Source: Roseibacillus sp. (GTDB lineage: Bacteria; Verrucomicrobiota; Verrucomicrobiae; Verrucomicrobiales; Akkermansiaceae). From it: 7,304 nt of DNA. Shown here piece after piece: positions 1 through 7,145 of the stretch. The position numbers and the translations under genes are program-made. Location: assembly GCA_002723015.1 (NCBI GenBank), contig PBNG01000031.1, forward strand, positions 32,495 through 39,798, given 5' to 3'. The notes beneath the pieces are model-generated. The model saw only the letters and a program-made list of their open reading frames with translations. It did no database searches and was not told the DNA's origin. Each line of letters begins with the position of its first letter. Position 1 is the stretch's first letter.

Positions 1-116
1 GGAGTTGCCGCGCAGTGAATGGCACACAAAACCGAAGCAATCACACCGACCCGATCTCCACTGATCGGCCAGGAAAATCCAGGAATGGGCAAGAGACTGT
101 TGCGAGTTTGCTCCAC
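1..116 (-). CDS. MerC-domain membrane protein, N-terminal fragment (runs off left edge)
   Basis: Reading the minus strand from a GTG at 116-114 gives 38 open codons to the window edge. The fragment ends in DRVGVIASVLCAIHCAAT, and the next base pair CC implies Pro. The CAIHC motif (Cys31, His34, Cys35) at the start of a hydrophobic helix, preceded by a DRxG segment, is typical of MerC-domain (Pfam MerC) small inner-membrane proteins. The family is named for a mercury transporter, but most members are uncharacterised. The GTG start is supported by a TAGGGA Shine-Dalgarno site 7 nt upstream; no in-frame ATG is available and the frame is closed by a stop at 146-144. It is transcribed divergently from the tRNA and has its own promoter candidate. 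Metal transport or sensing is a family-based inference; the remaining membrane helices lie outside the window. Confidence 0.75.
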   Translation of the reverse strand, partial: MEQTRNSLLPIPGFSWPISGDRVGVIASVLCAIHCAAT

Positions 117-123
117 TAAAGGT

Positions 124-129
124 TCCCTA
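124..129 (-). promoter_or_regulatory. Ribosome binding site of the MerC-domain gene
   Basis: The minus strand reads TAGGGA here, 7 nt before the GTG at 116-114. It decides the start, because a TTG further in (92-90) has no comparable site. Confidence 0.55.
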
Positions 130-146
130 CCATTGAAAACGGCTTA

Positions 147-175
147 ATATCAAACGCAAATTTTTTGCATTTGAA
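147..175 (-). promoter_or_regulatory. Candidate sigma70-type promoter for the MerC-domain gene
   Basis: On the minus strand a -35-like TTCAAA (175-170) is followed by a 17-bp spacer and a -10-like GATATT (152-147). Each matches consensus at 4 of 6 positions. The predicted start near 140 would give a leader of about 24 nt containing the Shine-Dalgarno site. An alternative -10 is TATTAA at 149-144. This is a by-eye assignment; the spacing is good but the hexamers are imperfect. Confidence 0.4.
151..173. promoter_or_regulatory. Inverted repeat, likely operator of the MerC-domain gene
   Basis: The arms CAAACGCAAA (151-160) and TTTGCATTTG (164-173) are reverse complements at 9 of 10 positions, separated by TTT. 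The repeat fills the spacer between the -35 and -10 hexamers proposed for the MerC-domain gene, which is where a dimeric repressor would block polymerase. A metal-responsive Fur/Zur-family regulator is a reasonable guess given the A/T-rich symmetric TGCAAA...TTTGC core and the downstream gene, but the regulator's identity is inference. Confidence 0.45.
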
Positions 176-228
176 CATCGCGATCCTCTGTGAACGGATG
201 AGAGTCAATTCCCCGAACCATCAGGAGC

Positions 229-270
229 CAGAGGTAGGTGTTCTGGCATTAAGCTCTCACTTACCCTCTG
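229..270. other. Imperfect hairpin in the intergenic region
   Basis: CAGAGGTAGGTG (229-240) pairs with CACTTACCCTCTG (258-270) over 12 base pairs, with one bulged C at 264 and one G-U pair, enclosing a 17-nt loop. A competing hairpin, CCAGA (228-232) with TCTGG (242-246), shares its left arm. There is no T-tract on either side, so it is not a standard terminator. Function unknown; it may be chance. Confidence 0.25.
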
Positions 271-290
271 ATGACAGCTTGCCTGCAATT

Positions 291-319
291 TTATTTCGCC
301 TTGCCCGACTCATTAAAAT
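291..319 (+). promoter_or_regulatory. Weak promoter candidate for tRNA-Pro
   Basis: TAAAAT at 314-319 matches the -10 consensus at 5 of 6 positions and would start transcription near 326, about 20 nt before the mature tRNA. The -35 at 17-bp spacing (TTATTT, 291-296) is poor. A better -35-like ATGACA lies at 271-276 but has no good -10 at the right distance. Low confidence. Confidence 0.3.
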
Positions 320-346
320 GCTCATTCTTCGCGGCCAGCCAACAGT

Positions 347-423
<77 letters not shown>

Positions 424-453
424 AAAAGCTGCCCTCTCCGGGTGGCTTTTTTT
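424..453. terminator. Intrinsic terminator, probably bidirectional
   Basis: GCTGCCC (428-434) pairs with GGGTGGC (440-446) across a 5-nt TCTCC loop, with two internal wobble pairs on the plus-strand RNA. Seven T residues follow (447-453), giving a Rho-independent terminator for the tRNA. A run of five A residues (423-427) precedes the stem, so the minus-strand transcript reads hairpin then UUUUU. It therefore also sits 14 nt past the stop codon of the convergent transglutaminase gene and can end the operon. Confidence 0.85.
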
Positions 454-467
454 CAAAGCCAGACTCC

Positions 468-2714
468 CTAGTCGATCCCGGACTGCTGCTGCCGTTCCGC
501 CGTCCTGATATCCTCCCGTAAGCCCCGGCATACTTCCTCGAACTCTCCTACCTCAGTTGGCGAAAGACCGATTGGATCGAAACGAAGTCTCCAGTAGAAT
601 CCCACTGCTCTTCGTAGATCAGCATCGATAACCGGGAACAGTATCCCAAGGCCGAGAATCCACTCACTGAACGCTCTCCCGGCACTGCGGGAACCAAGAT
701 GCCTTTCCGCCGTATGGGTCAGGCCGTGCAGAGGAGTAGCTCTCGTTTGAGATTTTCTCCGCTGCGCTCCATTCCGATTCTGATGAGTTCGGCCTTTCCA
801 CAGTCGGAATGTCAGGAAAGATGCCAGAAGCACTGCCGCAACCAAGACGAGCCCATTAATTTTCCCGGAATTCCCCGGTGAAGTTCTCCAGATAAGAAAG
901 TCCTCGCGAGCATTGTCCCACCAGTCTGTCACCCACTGGGACCACTTTCTTCCCGACCCCTCCAGCTCAAGCCACCGGGGAGTGGTCGCATCGAAATCCT
1001 TCCAGGACCCGTAGGACGATGGATCTATTCCCTTGGGAATCTCATCTGGCGGAATCCTTCCATGCCATACCCGGCACCATGCGTGAGCATGGCTTCCCCT
1101 CAGTAGCCATTCGCCATCGTCCGTCTTTTCCTGCCCGGAATCCCCTACACAATAGCGAGCAGGTATTCCGGCCTCCCGGAGCAGAAGCACTGCCGCAGTA
1201 GCATAATACTCACAGTGCCCAACCCTCGTCTCGGAGAGAAAGCGAGCGACCGCCGAGCTTTTCCGACTCGGGTGCTCACCCCTGAGGAACATGCTGTAGG
1301 TGAATTCCCTGCTGAAAAACTTCTCTCTGATAACCCGGATTGCCTGTTCTGCTGTAAGCCCACGAAGCCCCCATTCTTCGCAGACATCACGGATCCCATC
1401 TCGCGTCAGGTCCTCCACCCACCTCTCACTTGCATCGAGGTGCCCCGGGATACGCTCCGCGAGGGGAACCTGGAGATCACGATCAGGGTCAGGAAGCGCT
1501 TCATGCTGTGGGATACCTCCCGCGAGGACCTCAAAGGAAGCAACCCCATGATCGGGGTTTTCAAGGCGAACAGTCCCCAGGGAATTCACATCAACTCCAC
1601 CATCCATCACCTGAAATCCGGAAAGCTTTTGTGCGTCTTCCGGAAGCGGAAGAGGCGTTTTGGTATCTACCCTGCCCTTCACCAAAAGCCTTCGCCTTGT
1701 TTCTGGTTGCACGCGAAATTCCGTCTCATCAAAAGCAAACTGGCGAAGACCATCCGCTCCGACCTGATCCCACAAAAGATCATAGTCTCCCTCCCTCTTG
1801 TCGACTTCGCTACTGTCGAGCTCGGCTTCCGCCCTTGTATCCAATTTACCGACCCGGCCTCCGCCTCTCTCTGGAATGGGACGGTGCCACCACTGGGTAT
1901 CCGAATAATGATTGTAAACCGCTTCCCTGAAAAGACGCGGCCCCTCTGCGGGAGATTCCTGAACCCGCCATCGGATTCCTTTGGACTGCTTGAGACTACC
2001 AAGCTTTCCAAGAGCAGTCTGGGAGAGGTCGCCGGAGGTGAATCCACCGCCCATCCGGCCATAAGGACTATCCAGCCGTAACCACAGGGCCTTCAAGCCA
2101 ACCGAACCTCCAGCTCCTGCAAGAAGAACAAGGCACAATGCAATCGTAGCCCTTACGGGCAGGTAACGGCTGACCGAGCTGGCGAAAAAAAGGGACAGAA
2201 CAACTAGAACACCCACTCCTGCGAAAAAAGCCAGCTCATCGATTCGAGTCATCGCCGAGGCGACCATGACAAGACAGAGATACGGATAACCGATGTGAAC
2301 CTGAACTGGTTCGACATCACGACCCGCCCTGCGGTCAATCAACATCTTACGCCTTGCCACCACAGAGAAGGTATTAAGCGGCATCGTCTGCTCGGTTGCG
2401 TAATTCTGAGCCAGTATCACCGGAAGCAGGCACACCGGCACCCAAACCAGTGCCTCAAAAAGAAAGATTGGACTCGCACCCTCCAGCCAGAACCAGACTG
2501 ACGCAAAAATTACAATCCCCACTGAAAGATACCAGGCGCGGACAAACCCCCGCTCTCCAAATTTCCACCTGAGATCAGTCCACGACCGGGCCTCAACCAG
2601 AAGGGCACAGAGTAAACCAATCATCGGATGACCAGTCACCCCACCCCAGAAAAGCAGAGCTCCTCCCTCCAGAAGCCGGGGCGGTTCATGAGCATGTCTG
2701 CGACGATCTTTCAT
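468..2714 (-). CDS. TgpA-type membrane transglutaminase (DUF3488/transglutaminase-like/DUF4129-like)
   Basis: A 748-residue membrane protein. About six hydrophobic segments fill residues 18-208 (near 18-41, 58-80, 82-103, 141-157, 161-181, 186-208). A large soluble region follows, then one membrane helix at 619-637 and a tail of about 110 residues. The transglutaminase core sits at about 485-580: Cys501 in [20 protein letters not shown], His544 in [10 protein letters not shown], and Asp575 in [11 protein letters not shown] form the Cys-His-Asp triad. The tail, with FYWRLRF and [13 protein letters not shown], resembles the DUF4129 end of TgpA-like proteins. Family knowledge places the catalytic domain outside the inner membrane; substrate and reaction (crosslinking, hydrolysis or peptidase-like) are unknown. 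The start was set at ATG 2714-2712, which overlaps the DUF58 stop as ATGA and has an AAGG site 7-8 nt upstream. A longer open frame reaches 3056, but its 114 extra residues are low-complexity and antisense-like, and overlap the upstream gene. Confidence 0.92.
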   Translation of the reverse strand: MKDRRRHAHEPPRLLEGGALLFWGGVTGHPMIGLLCALLVEARSWTDLRWKFGERGFVRAWYLSVGIVIFASVWFWLEGASPIFLFEALVWVPVCLLPVILAQNYATEQTMPLNTFSVVARRKMLIDRRAGRDVEPVQVHIGYPYLCLVMVASAMTRIDELAFFAGVGVLVVLSLFFASSVSRYLPVRATIALCLVLLAGAGGSVGLKALWLRLDSPYGRMGGGFTSGDLSQTALGKLGSLKQSKGIRWRVQESPAEGPRLFREAVYNHYSDTQWWHRPIPERGGGRVGKLDTRAEAELDSSEVDKREGDYDLLWDQVGADGLRQFAFDETEFRVQPETRRRLLVKGRVDTKTPLPLPEDAQKLSGFQVMDGGVDVNSLGTVRLENPDHGVASFEVLAGGIPQHEALPDPDRDLQVPLAERIPGHLDASERWVEDLTRDGIRDVCEEWGLRGLTAEQAIRVIREKFFSREFTYSMFLRGEHPSRKSSAVARFLSETRVGHCEYYATAAVLLLREAGIPARYCVGDSGQEKTDDGEWLLRGSHAHAWCRVWHGRIPPDEIPKGIDPSSYGSWKDFDATTPRWLELEGSGRKWSQWVTDWWDNAREDFLIWRTSPGNSGKINGLVLVAAVLLASFLTFRLWKGRTHQNRNGAQRRKSQTRATPLHGLTHTAERHLGSRSAGRAFSEWILGLGILFPVIDADLRRAVGFYWRLRFDPIGLSPTEVGEFEEVCRGLREDIRTAERQQQSGID

Positions 2715-4117
2715 AACTGGACCTTCAGTAGTTTCTCCTGGATGTCCTGGGGCTCGAGCAGGTGGTGGCGGCACGGCAAAGGGGTTTCTTTGACACGTGC
2801 CCGGGTCTCCGAGGCATTCCAGCACAGAATCAGCGCGGTCATCTCCAATCCGGTCCTTGCTAAGTCCTGCAGCAGGTCCGCCCGCGAGGCCGTCCAACCC
2901 GTCAATACCACGATCCCTGCGGTCAGCTTCGCTCCGTGCCTCCTCATCACATTCTCTAACTCTCCAAGGCGCTTCTCCGGTTGCCCCTGAATCTCTGCCA
3001 GGGCCTTCATGATTTTTTTCGGCCGTGCCACCCCCTGCCCCTCGCTCACAATGCACCCCTCATCCCTCATGGTCACCAGATCGAGCGTATTATTCCTCGT
3101 ATCAATGGCACGCGCGAAGGAGGCTGCCACCGAGATGGAGTACTCAAGGAGATTGTCGTCTCCATTCTCTACGCAGTTGTCGAGAACGAGCGCGTAATGT
3201 GGCAGAGAGACCTCCTCGAATTCTCTCACGATCGGACGGCCGGTTCGGGCCCAGCCCTTCCAATGAATACGGCGCATGGGATCCCCATTACGATAGTCCC
3301 GAAGACCGAGAAATTCACCCGAAGGACCCGCAGTATTGGAAAGAGCGGCTCCTCCATGTTCGAAGCACGCATGCCCGCCCAAGTTCAGAGGAGGAAGATG
3401 GTAGGTCCGCGGAAATACAATCACGCTGTCATCTCTTCCTGAAATCCTGCGACAGCGCTGAAAAAGCCCGAGAGGGTCGGGCAACCGGAGCCTCATATCA
3501 AAAAGCGGGACCACCCCTCGCCTCCGTGGCACTAACTGCATCCGCACCCGAAGGGAATCTCCCGGGTTGATGGCCTGCTGGCCAACCCCTTCTCCCCCGT
3601 CAAAGAGCAGATGCTGGTCGCGCAGCCAACGCCATCGATAATAGACAAATAACCGGTCGAAGGCATTTCGTCGTTCCTCGCCCGGTTCGGCGATCCGGGC
3701 AAAGCTCAACAAGCTTGGCCTTGGATCCGGAGGCCATTCAGTGAGTAGAAATCCCCGCAGAGTATGCCGTCCCCGGTTTGTGATCGTCACAAAATAAGAA
3801 AGGGGTTCGTCAACCGTGGCGTAGCTTGGAAGATCCCGCTCCACGACCAATCGCCCGCGACGTCCCCAAGCCCATAACACTGAAATAGCAAGAGCAGCCG
3901 CAACGAGGCAGAAGACTTGATAGAGGGCGGACTTGGACAAGTCCACCCCGAGAATCGCTGTCAACAGAAGCAGGGAAAGAGCACCCCAACCGACAGGCGT
4001 AATCCTGCGACAGAAGAACAGGGACACCATCGATCCCCGGGAATAACTCCAATACAGAGTCCGGTACAACCACGAGACCCGCATGGACGGTTGCGGGGCA
4101 GTTTTACCATGAACCAT
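2711..4117 (-). CDS. DUF58 family protein with two membrane helices
   Basis: From ATG 4117 the product is 468 residues. Two hydrophobic helices (about 42-57 and 64-84) are followed by a beta-rich segment with a conserved-looking LPDPLGLF (212-219) and then the DUF58 signature RDYRNGDPMRRIHWKGWAR at 273-291. A vWA-like region from about 308 to the end follows. Its first strand reads YALVLDNC (308-315), so the metal-site DxSxS motif is absent. DUF58 proteins are commonly paired with MoxR ATPases and thought to be their targets or partners at the inner membrane. I chose ATG 4117-4115 because AAGGTGG (4130-4124) lies 6 nt upstream. A GTG at 4156 would add 13 residues and overlap the MoxR stop as GTGA, but has no Shine-Dalgarno site. 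The stop overlaps the transglutaminase start as ATGA. Confidence 0.9.
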   Translation of the reverse strand: MVHGKTAPQPSMRVSWLYRTLYWSYSRGSMVSLFFCRRITPVGWGALSLLLLTAILGVDLSKSALYQVFCLVAAALAISVLWAWGRRGRLVVERDLPSYATVDEPLSYFVTITNRGRHTLRGFLLTEWPPDPRPSLLSFARIAEPGEERRNAFDRLFVYYRWRWLRDQHLLFDGGEGVGQQAINPGDSLRVRMQLVPRRRGVVPLFDMRLRLPDPLGLFQRCRRISGRDDSVIVFPRTYHLPPLNLGGHACFEHGGAALSNTAGPSGEFLGLRDYRNGDPMRRIHWKGWARTGRPIVREFEEVSLPHYALVLDNCVENGDDNLLEYSISVAASFARAIDTRNNTLDLVTMRDEGCIVSEGQGVARPKKIMKALAEIQGQPEKRLGELENVMRRHGAKLTAGIVVLTGWTASRADLLQDLARTGLEMTALILCWNASETRARVKETPLPCRHHLLEPQDIQEKLLKVQL

Positions 4118-4123
4118 TCGAAA

Positions 4124-4130
4124 CCACCTT
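4124..4130 (-). promoter_or_regulatory. Ribosome binding site of the DUF58 gene
   Basis: The minus strand reads AAGGTGG, 6 nt before ATG 4117-4115. It is the main reason to prefer this start over the GTG at 4156. Confidence 0.5.
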
Positions 4131-4152
4131 TCTTCTCGAACAGGATTCCATA

Positions 4153-5139
4153 TCACGAAGGAACGGGAATACTCTGGAGTAGTTCTTCTACGATCACTCG
4201 ACCGGAACGCCCCGAATACTCTGCCTCCGGCTGAACCACGAGACGGTGCGCGATCACATCGACCGCAATCTGCTGTACGGTTTCAGGCACTATGAAGTCA
4301 CGCCCCTCGAAGAGTGAAAGAGCCTGTGCTACCCGCATGAGGGCCAGAGAAGCGCGAGGGCTGGCTGCCAGCCTGACTTCCCCGCACCCCCGGGTCGCGG
4401 AAACGAGAGCGACTATATACTCCTTAACCTCCTCCGTAACGCGAACCCCACGGGCAGCGGTTACGAGGTCCAGTAACTCTTTCCGGTTTACGACCGGTTC
4501 ATGACGGTCCAGAGGATGATCATGAGTCTGGCTGGAAATGATGGCCACCTCCTCCGAGGCCGAGACATAACCGAGCCTGCACTGCATCGTAAATCTGTCC
4601 ATCTGAGCCTCCGGCAGTGGGTAGGTCCCCCGGAATTCCACCGGGTTCTGTGTCGCCACCACGAAGAAAAGCCCATTCATTTCATACTTGTTCCCGTCCA
4701 CGGTTGCCTGGCCCTCGGCCATTGCTTCGAGCAGGGCGCTTTGTGTCCGGGGTGACGCCCTGTTAATTTCATCCGCGAGGAGAATATCCGTGAAGACAGG
4801 CCCAGGCATGAAACGAAATTCCCCCGCCTTCTGGTCATAAACGGAAACACCAAGAACATCGGAGGGAAGAAGATCGGGCGTAAACTGAATCCGGGAAAAT
4901 TCTACCCCGCGAACAGAAGCCGCCATGGCCTTGGCGAGGGTGGTTTTCCCAGTCCCCGGAAAATCCTCCACAAGGAGATGTCCCCCCGAGACAAGACACG
5001 CCAGAACTCTGCGGATAGCGGTATCATGACCGACAAGGACCGTTCCGACAGACTCTTCCAACAGGCGGGCCGTCTTAAAGGCGTGCTCAAAATCGGAGAG
5101 GGTCAAGGACCCTGATCCGGGGTGTTGCTCTTCATCCAT
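4153..5139 (-). CDS. MoxR-family AAA+ ATPase
   Basis: A 328-residue cytoplasmic AAA+ ATPase of the usual MoxR length. Visible motifs in order: the GQ-like VLVGHDTAIRR (34-44); Walker A in EDFPGTGKTTLAKAMA (Lys65, Thr66); Walker B ILLADEINRASPRTQ (Asp123, Glu124); sensor 1 VATQNPVEFRGTYPLPEAQ (Asn165); arginine region MDRF (180-183); sensor 2 AASPRASLAL (Arg262). MoxR proteins act as chaperone-like ATPases, usually on vWA or DUF58 partners encoded alongside, which fits the next gene. The ATG at 5139 overlaps the preceding gene by 37 bp and has no clear Shine-Dalgarno site. A TTG at 5106 (residue 12), overlapping that gene's stop as TTGA with CAGGG 3 nt upstream, is a weaker alternative that would keep every domain. 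All ATPase residues are intact. Confidence 0.96.
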   Translation of the reverse strand: MDEEQHPGSGSLTLSDFEHAFKTARLLEESVGTVLVGHDTAIRRVLACLVSGGHLLVEDFPGTGKTTLAKAMAASVRGVEFSRIQFTPDLLPSDVLGVSVYDQKAGEFRFMPGPVFTDILLADEINRASPRTQSALLEAMAEGQATVDGNKYEMNGLFFVVATQNPVEFRGTYPLPEAQMDRFTMQCRLGYVSASEEVAIISSQTHDHPLDRHEPVVNRKELLDLVTAARGVRVTEEVKEYIVALVSATRGCGEVRLAASPRASLALMRVAQALSLFEGRDFIVPETVQQIAVDVIAHRLVVQPEAEYSGRSGRVIVEELLQSIPVPS

Positions 5140-7145
5140 GCGTCCAGGTCACTCTTACTCTGTTCAACATGTCTCTCAAAAAGGGATCGCACAAGGGCAC
5201 TCTCCTCTCCTTCGAGGAACATTTTGATCCGCTCCCAAACCCGGTCGTTCAGGACCTCACGCCCCTTGTTGGTAGCAAGACGCAAACCCACGTCTACCAC
5301 GATACGGGGACCCTCCCTGGTAGCTACAAGGAGATACATGGGATAACTCGGACTACTCGCCGGACCGGAATCGACCCTGAGGGTCACTGCAGCCCAGCGT
5401 TTGCCTGCCTGTACATCAACCTGATGATCGGCTACCGTTGAACGTTTCAACCCTCGATACTCGTAACTCATCGCATTCAAGGCCTCCCACACACCCTCCT
5501 CGGAATCAAGCAGCGCACCACATGAGAACAGCTCCATGAGTTTTCCCTCCCGGAGCAATCCACGGAACTTGCGAACCAGCGCACCTGCCTCCCCTGTCTC
5601 GACCACCGCACCTTCCGCCGCAGCGGCTTTTCCGAAGCGCTGGCGCAGGTCAGCTGTCGCCCTCTCCGTCAGGTTCTCACGCTGATCCTCGAAAAGACGG
5701 CGCACTTCGGCCTGCTGCCGCTGCCTGACCTCGTCCAGCTCCACGAAATTACCATCCGTAGTAACCCCCGGCGACACTGACCAACCTTTCTCATCGCGCA
5801 TGAGGATAAGTGGACTTATCTCCAAACGTTCGGCCTGCGCAGTCGATACGAGCTGAAATACAAGTGCTCCAGCATCTTCATGCTCAATAATATCCAGCAG
5901 TCTTCCGTCAGAGGCCGCCTTCGCCTCCTGGTGAAACTGGTTCCAGAATGCACCAAGATACCGGTATGCTGTGCGCCTCTCTGAATCAGAAAGGTTCGGA
6001 CTGCGGTAGGCAAAACGGAGAAAATCCTCCAGTGATCCCTTCCGCAGTATTTGCTCTATCTGCTCTCCAGCCTGTCTCAGGGAGGCAGACCGCAGGGGAT
6101 CATGCTGCCTCTCGAATTCCTCTTCAAACCTGTTTCGAAGAGCGTCGTCCTCATCATAGTCCTGATCGCGAAGCAGCGCTCTGCGGAAGGTCTCACGACT
6201 TTCGTTCGAGAGACGCAAGCCGCTCGGCAACTCAATAGTCCAGCGCTTTCCGACATACAGGAGAACGAAACGGATAAGGCTCACGGGCCTCCCACGCCGG
6301 GCATCAAAGATGAGAAGAGAGACCTCTGCATCCAGGTCATCACCTCCCTCCTCCTGCACGACTACCCGGACCACATCGCTCCGCGTCAGAAAGTTCCAGT
6401 ATCCCCTGCTATCGGAACCCTGTAATCCCAGGGATATGACTCGTTGCAGGCGCCGTTCTTTCTCCGTAAGATCTCCATCGAACTGCCCGAGGAGTACCAT
6501 TGCCGCCGGCAGATCTCCCCTCTGACATGCGTCTGTAAATGCCCTTACCAGCCTTCCGGGACTGACGGCGGCCTGTAAGGCGGCCGGCTCTGCCTCACGC
6601 ATGCGCCTTCGCAGGTCTTTGAGGACCTGGTCTTCAAGGGCGCGCAGGTTCACCAATCTTTCCCTGCCCATCCACAACTCAAGAGCCTCAGCCCGTTGCT
6701 CAAGATTTCGGTCATACCCCAGGTCCACATTGTCGAAACTTCCGAGAACAGGCGCGACTGCCCAGCCCCCGTCTCCTCGCTCCCGTAAACCGAGCCCGAA
6801 GACATCCACCATGAGAGGGTCCTGACTGCTGACCGCGCTTACCGTGACCGCCGCCAGATCGCCATCGCGTTTCTCACTGGAGATCTTGAGCTCGTATCGG
6901 TTATCCCTGAGATAACGCCCGAGAAGCGCCAGGCGCTGGGCGATTGCCGAGCGCCTGATGATTCCGGTGTAGCGGGACAGGACACTGCCTTCCAGCAATT
7001 CATCCGGCGCGCGCTGGTCATCACGGAGCTCTTTCAGGAAGCCGAGGGCCGCGTTTCCAGGACCAGCCACGGCCGATTGGCCACTGGATCCCAGCAGAAA
7101 GATACTCAGGAGAACAAACCTGATCAACCATGCACTACCTTTCAC
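5103..7145 (-). CDS. Secreted protein of unknown function, four tandem NTF2-like modules
   Basis: I do not recognise this 680-residue protein as a named family. Residues 1-27 form a signal peptide: MKGSAWLIR, a hydrophobic stretch (VLLSIFLLG) and an AVA|G cleavage site after Ala27. It has no later membrane helix and no lipobox, so export to the periplasm or beyond is likely. The mature chain looks like four units of about 155-160 residues (near 30-187, 196-356, 358-515, 518-672). Each unit has N-terminal helices, then strands ending in a short motif such as GGWAVAPV, KRWTIELP, KGWSVSPG or GPRIVVDV, and a charged helical tail. This is the layout of NTF2/DUF4878-like domains, inferred by eye. 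The GTG start (7145-7143) overlaps the M42 stop as GTGA; AGGAG lies just 2 nt upstream, a short spacing, but the complete signal peptide supports this start. Charged, helix-rich linkers may allow protein binding. It probably serves the transglutaminase/MoxR complex encoded downstream, by context only. Confidence 0.85.
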   Translation of the reverse strand: MKGSAWLIRFVLLSIFLLGSSGQSAVAGPGNAALGFLKELRDDQRAPDELLEGSVLSRYTGIIRRSAIAQRLALLGRYLRDNRYELKISSEKRDGDLAAVTVSAVSSQDPLMVDVFGLGLRERGDGGWAVAPVLGSFDNVDLGYDRNLEQRAEALELWMGRERLVNLRALEDQVLKDLRRRMREAEPAALQAAVSPGRLVRAFTDACQRGDLPAAMVLLGQFDGDLTEKERRLQRVISLGLQGSDSRGYWNFLTRSDVVRVVVQEEGGDDLDAEVSLLIFDARRGRPVSLIRFVLLYVGKRWTIELPSGLRLSNESRETFRRALLRDQDYDEDDALRNRFEEEFERQHDPLRSASLRQAGEQIEQILRKGSLEDFLRFAYRSPNLSDSERRTAYRYLGAFWNQFHQEAKAASDGRLLDIIEHEDAGALVFQLVSTAQAERLEISPLILMRDEKGWSVSPGVTTDGNFVELDEVRQRQQAEVRRLFEDQRENLTERATADLRQRFGKAAAAEGAVVETGEAGALVRKFRGLLREGKLMELFSCGALLDSEEGVWEALNAMSYEYRGLKRSTVADHQVDVQAGKRWAAVTLRVDSGPASSPSYPMYLLVATREGPRIVVDVGLRLATNKGREVLNDRVWERIKMFLEGEESALVRSLFERHVEQSKSDLDAWMKSNTPDQGP
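5130..7058 (-). repeat. Four-fold protein-level repeat within the secreted protein
   Basis: The repeat is visible only in the translation. Tryptophans at residues 128, 302 and 455 and the equivalent Ile at 615 sit in the same strand-end motif, spaced 174, 153 and 160 residues apart. Each is followed by a hydrophobic/Gly/Asn stretch and then a 40-residue Arg/Glu-rich helix. DNA identity between units is not apparent, so any duplication is old. Boundaries are approximate. Confidence 0.5.

Larger units (their letters stand above)
117..346. other. Divergent intergenic region between MerC-domain gene and tRNA-Pro
   Basis: No convincing gene lies here on either strand. It contains, left to right, the leader and promoter of the MerC-domain gene, the 151-173 inverted repeat, an imperfect hairpin at 229-270, and a -10-like TAAAAT upstream of the tRNA. 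A short plus-strand open frame begins at a TTG at 165 but runs into the tRNA, lacks a Shine-Dalgarno site and resembles nothing I recognise. Confidence 0.6.

Noticed and set aside
1..64. C-terminus of a plus-strand gene entering from the left (frame ending at TGA 62-64)
   Set aside because: The 20 visible residues (ELPRSEWHTKPK...) resemble nothing I know, and the same bases are better explained by the MerC-domain reading on the other strand.
865..878. Palindrome-like CCGGAATTCCCCGG
   Set aside because: It is short, imperfect and lies inside the transglutaminase coding region, so it is most likely chance.
1215..2081. Plus-strand 288-residue open frame opposite the transglutaminase gene
   Set aside because: It is fully antisense to a well-supported gene, has no Shine-Dalgarno site, and its translation shows no domain, membrane pattern or family resemblance. 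Long antisense frames are expected in GC-rich coding DNA.
2715..3056. N-terminal extension of the transglutaminase gene to 3056 (862 residues)
   Set aside because: The extra 114 residues are Gly/Arg/Asp-rich, unlike any domain, and lie in a shifted frame over the conserved end of the DUF58 gene. ATG 2714 with ATGA overlap and an AAGG site is far better.
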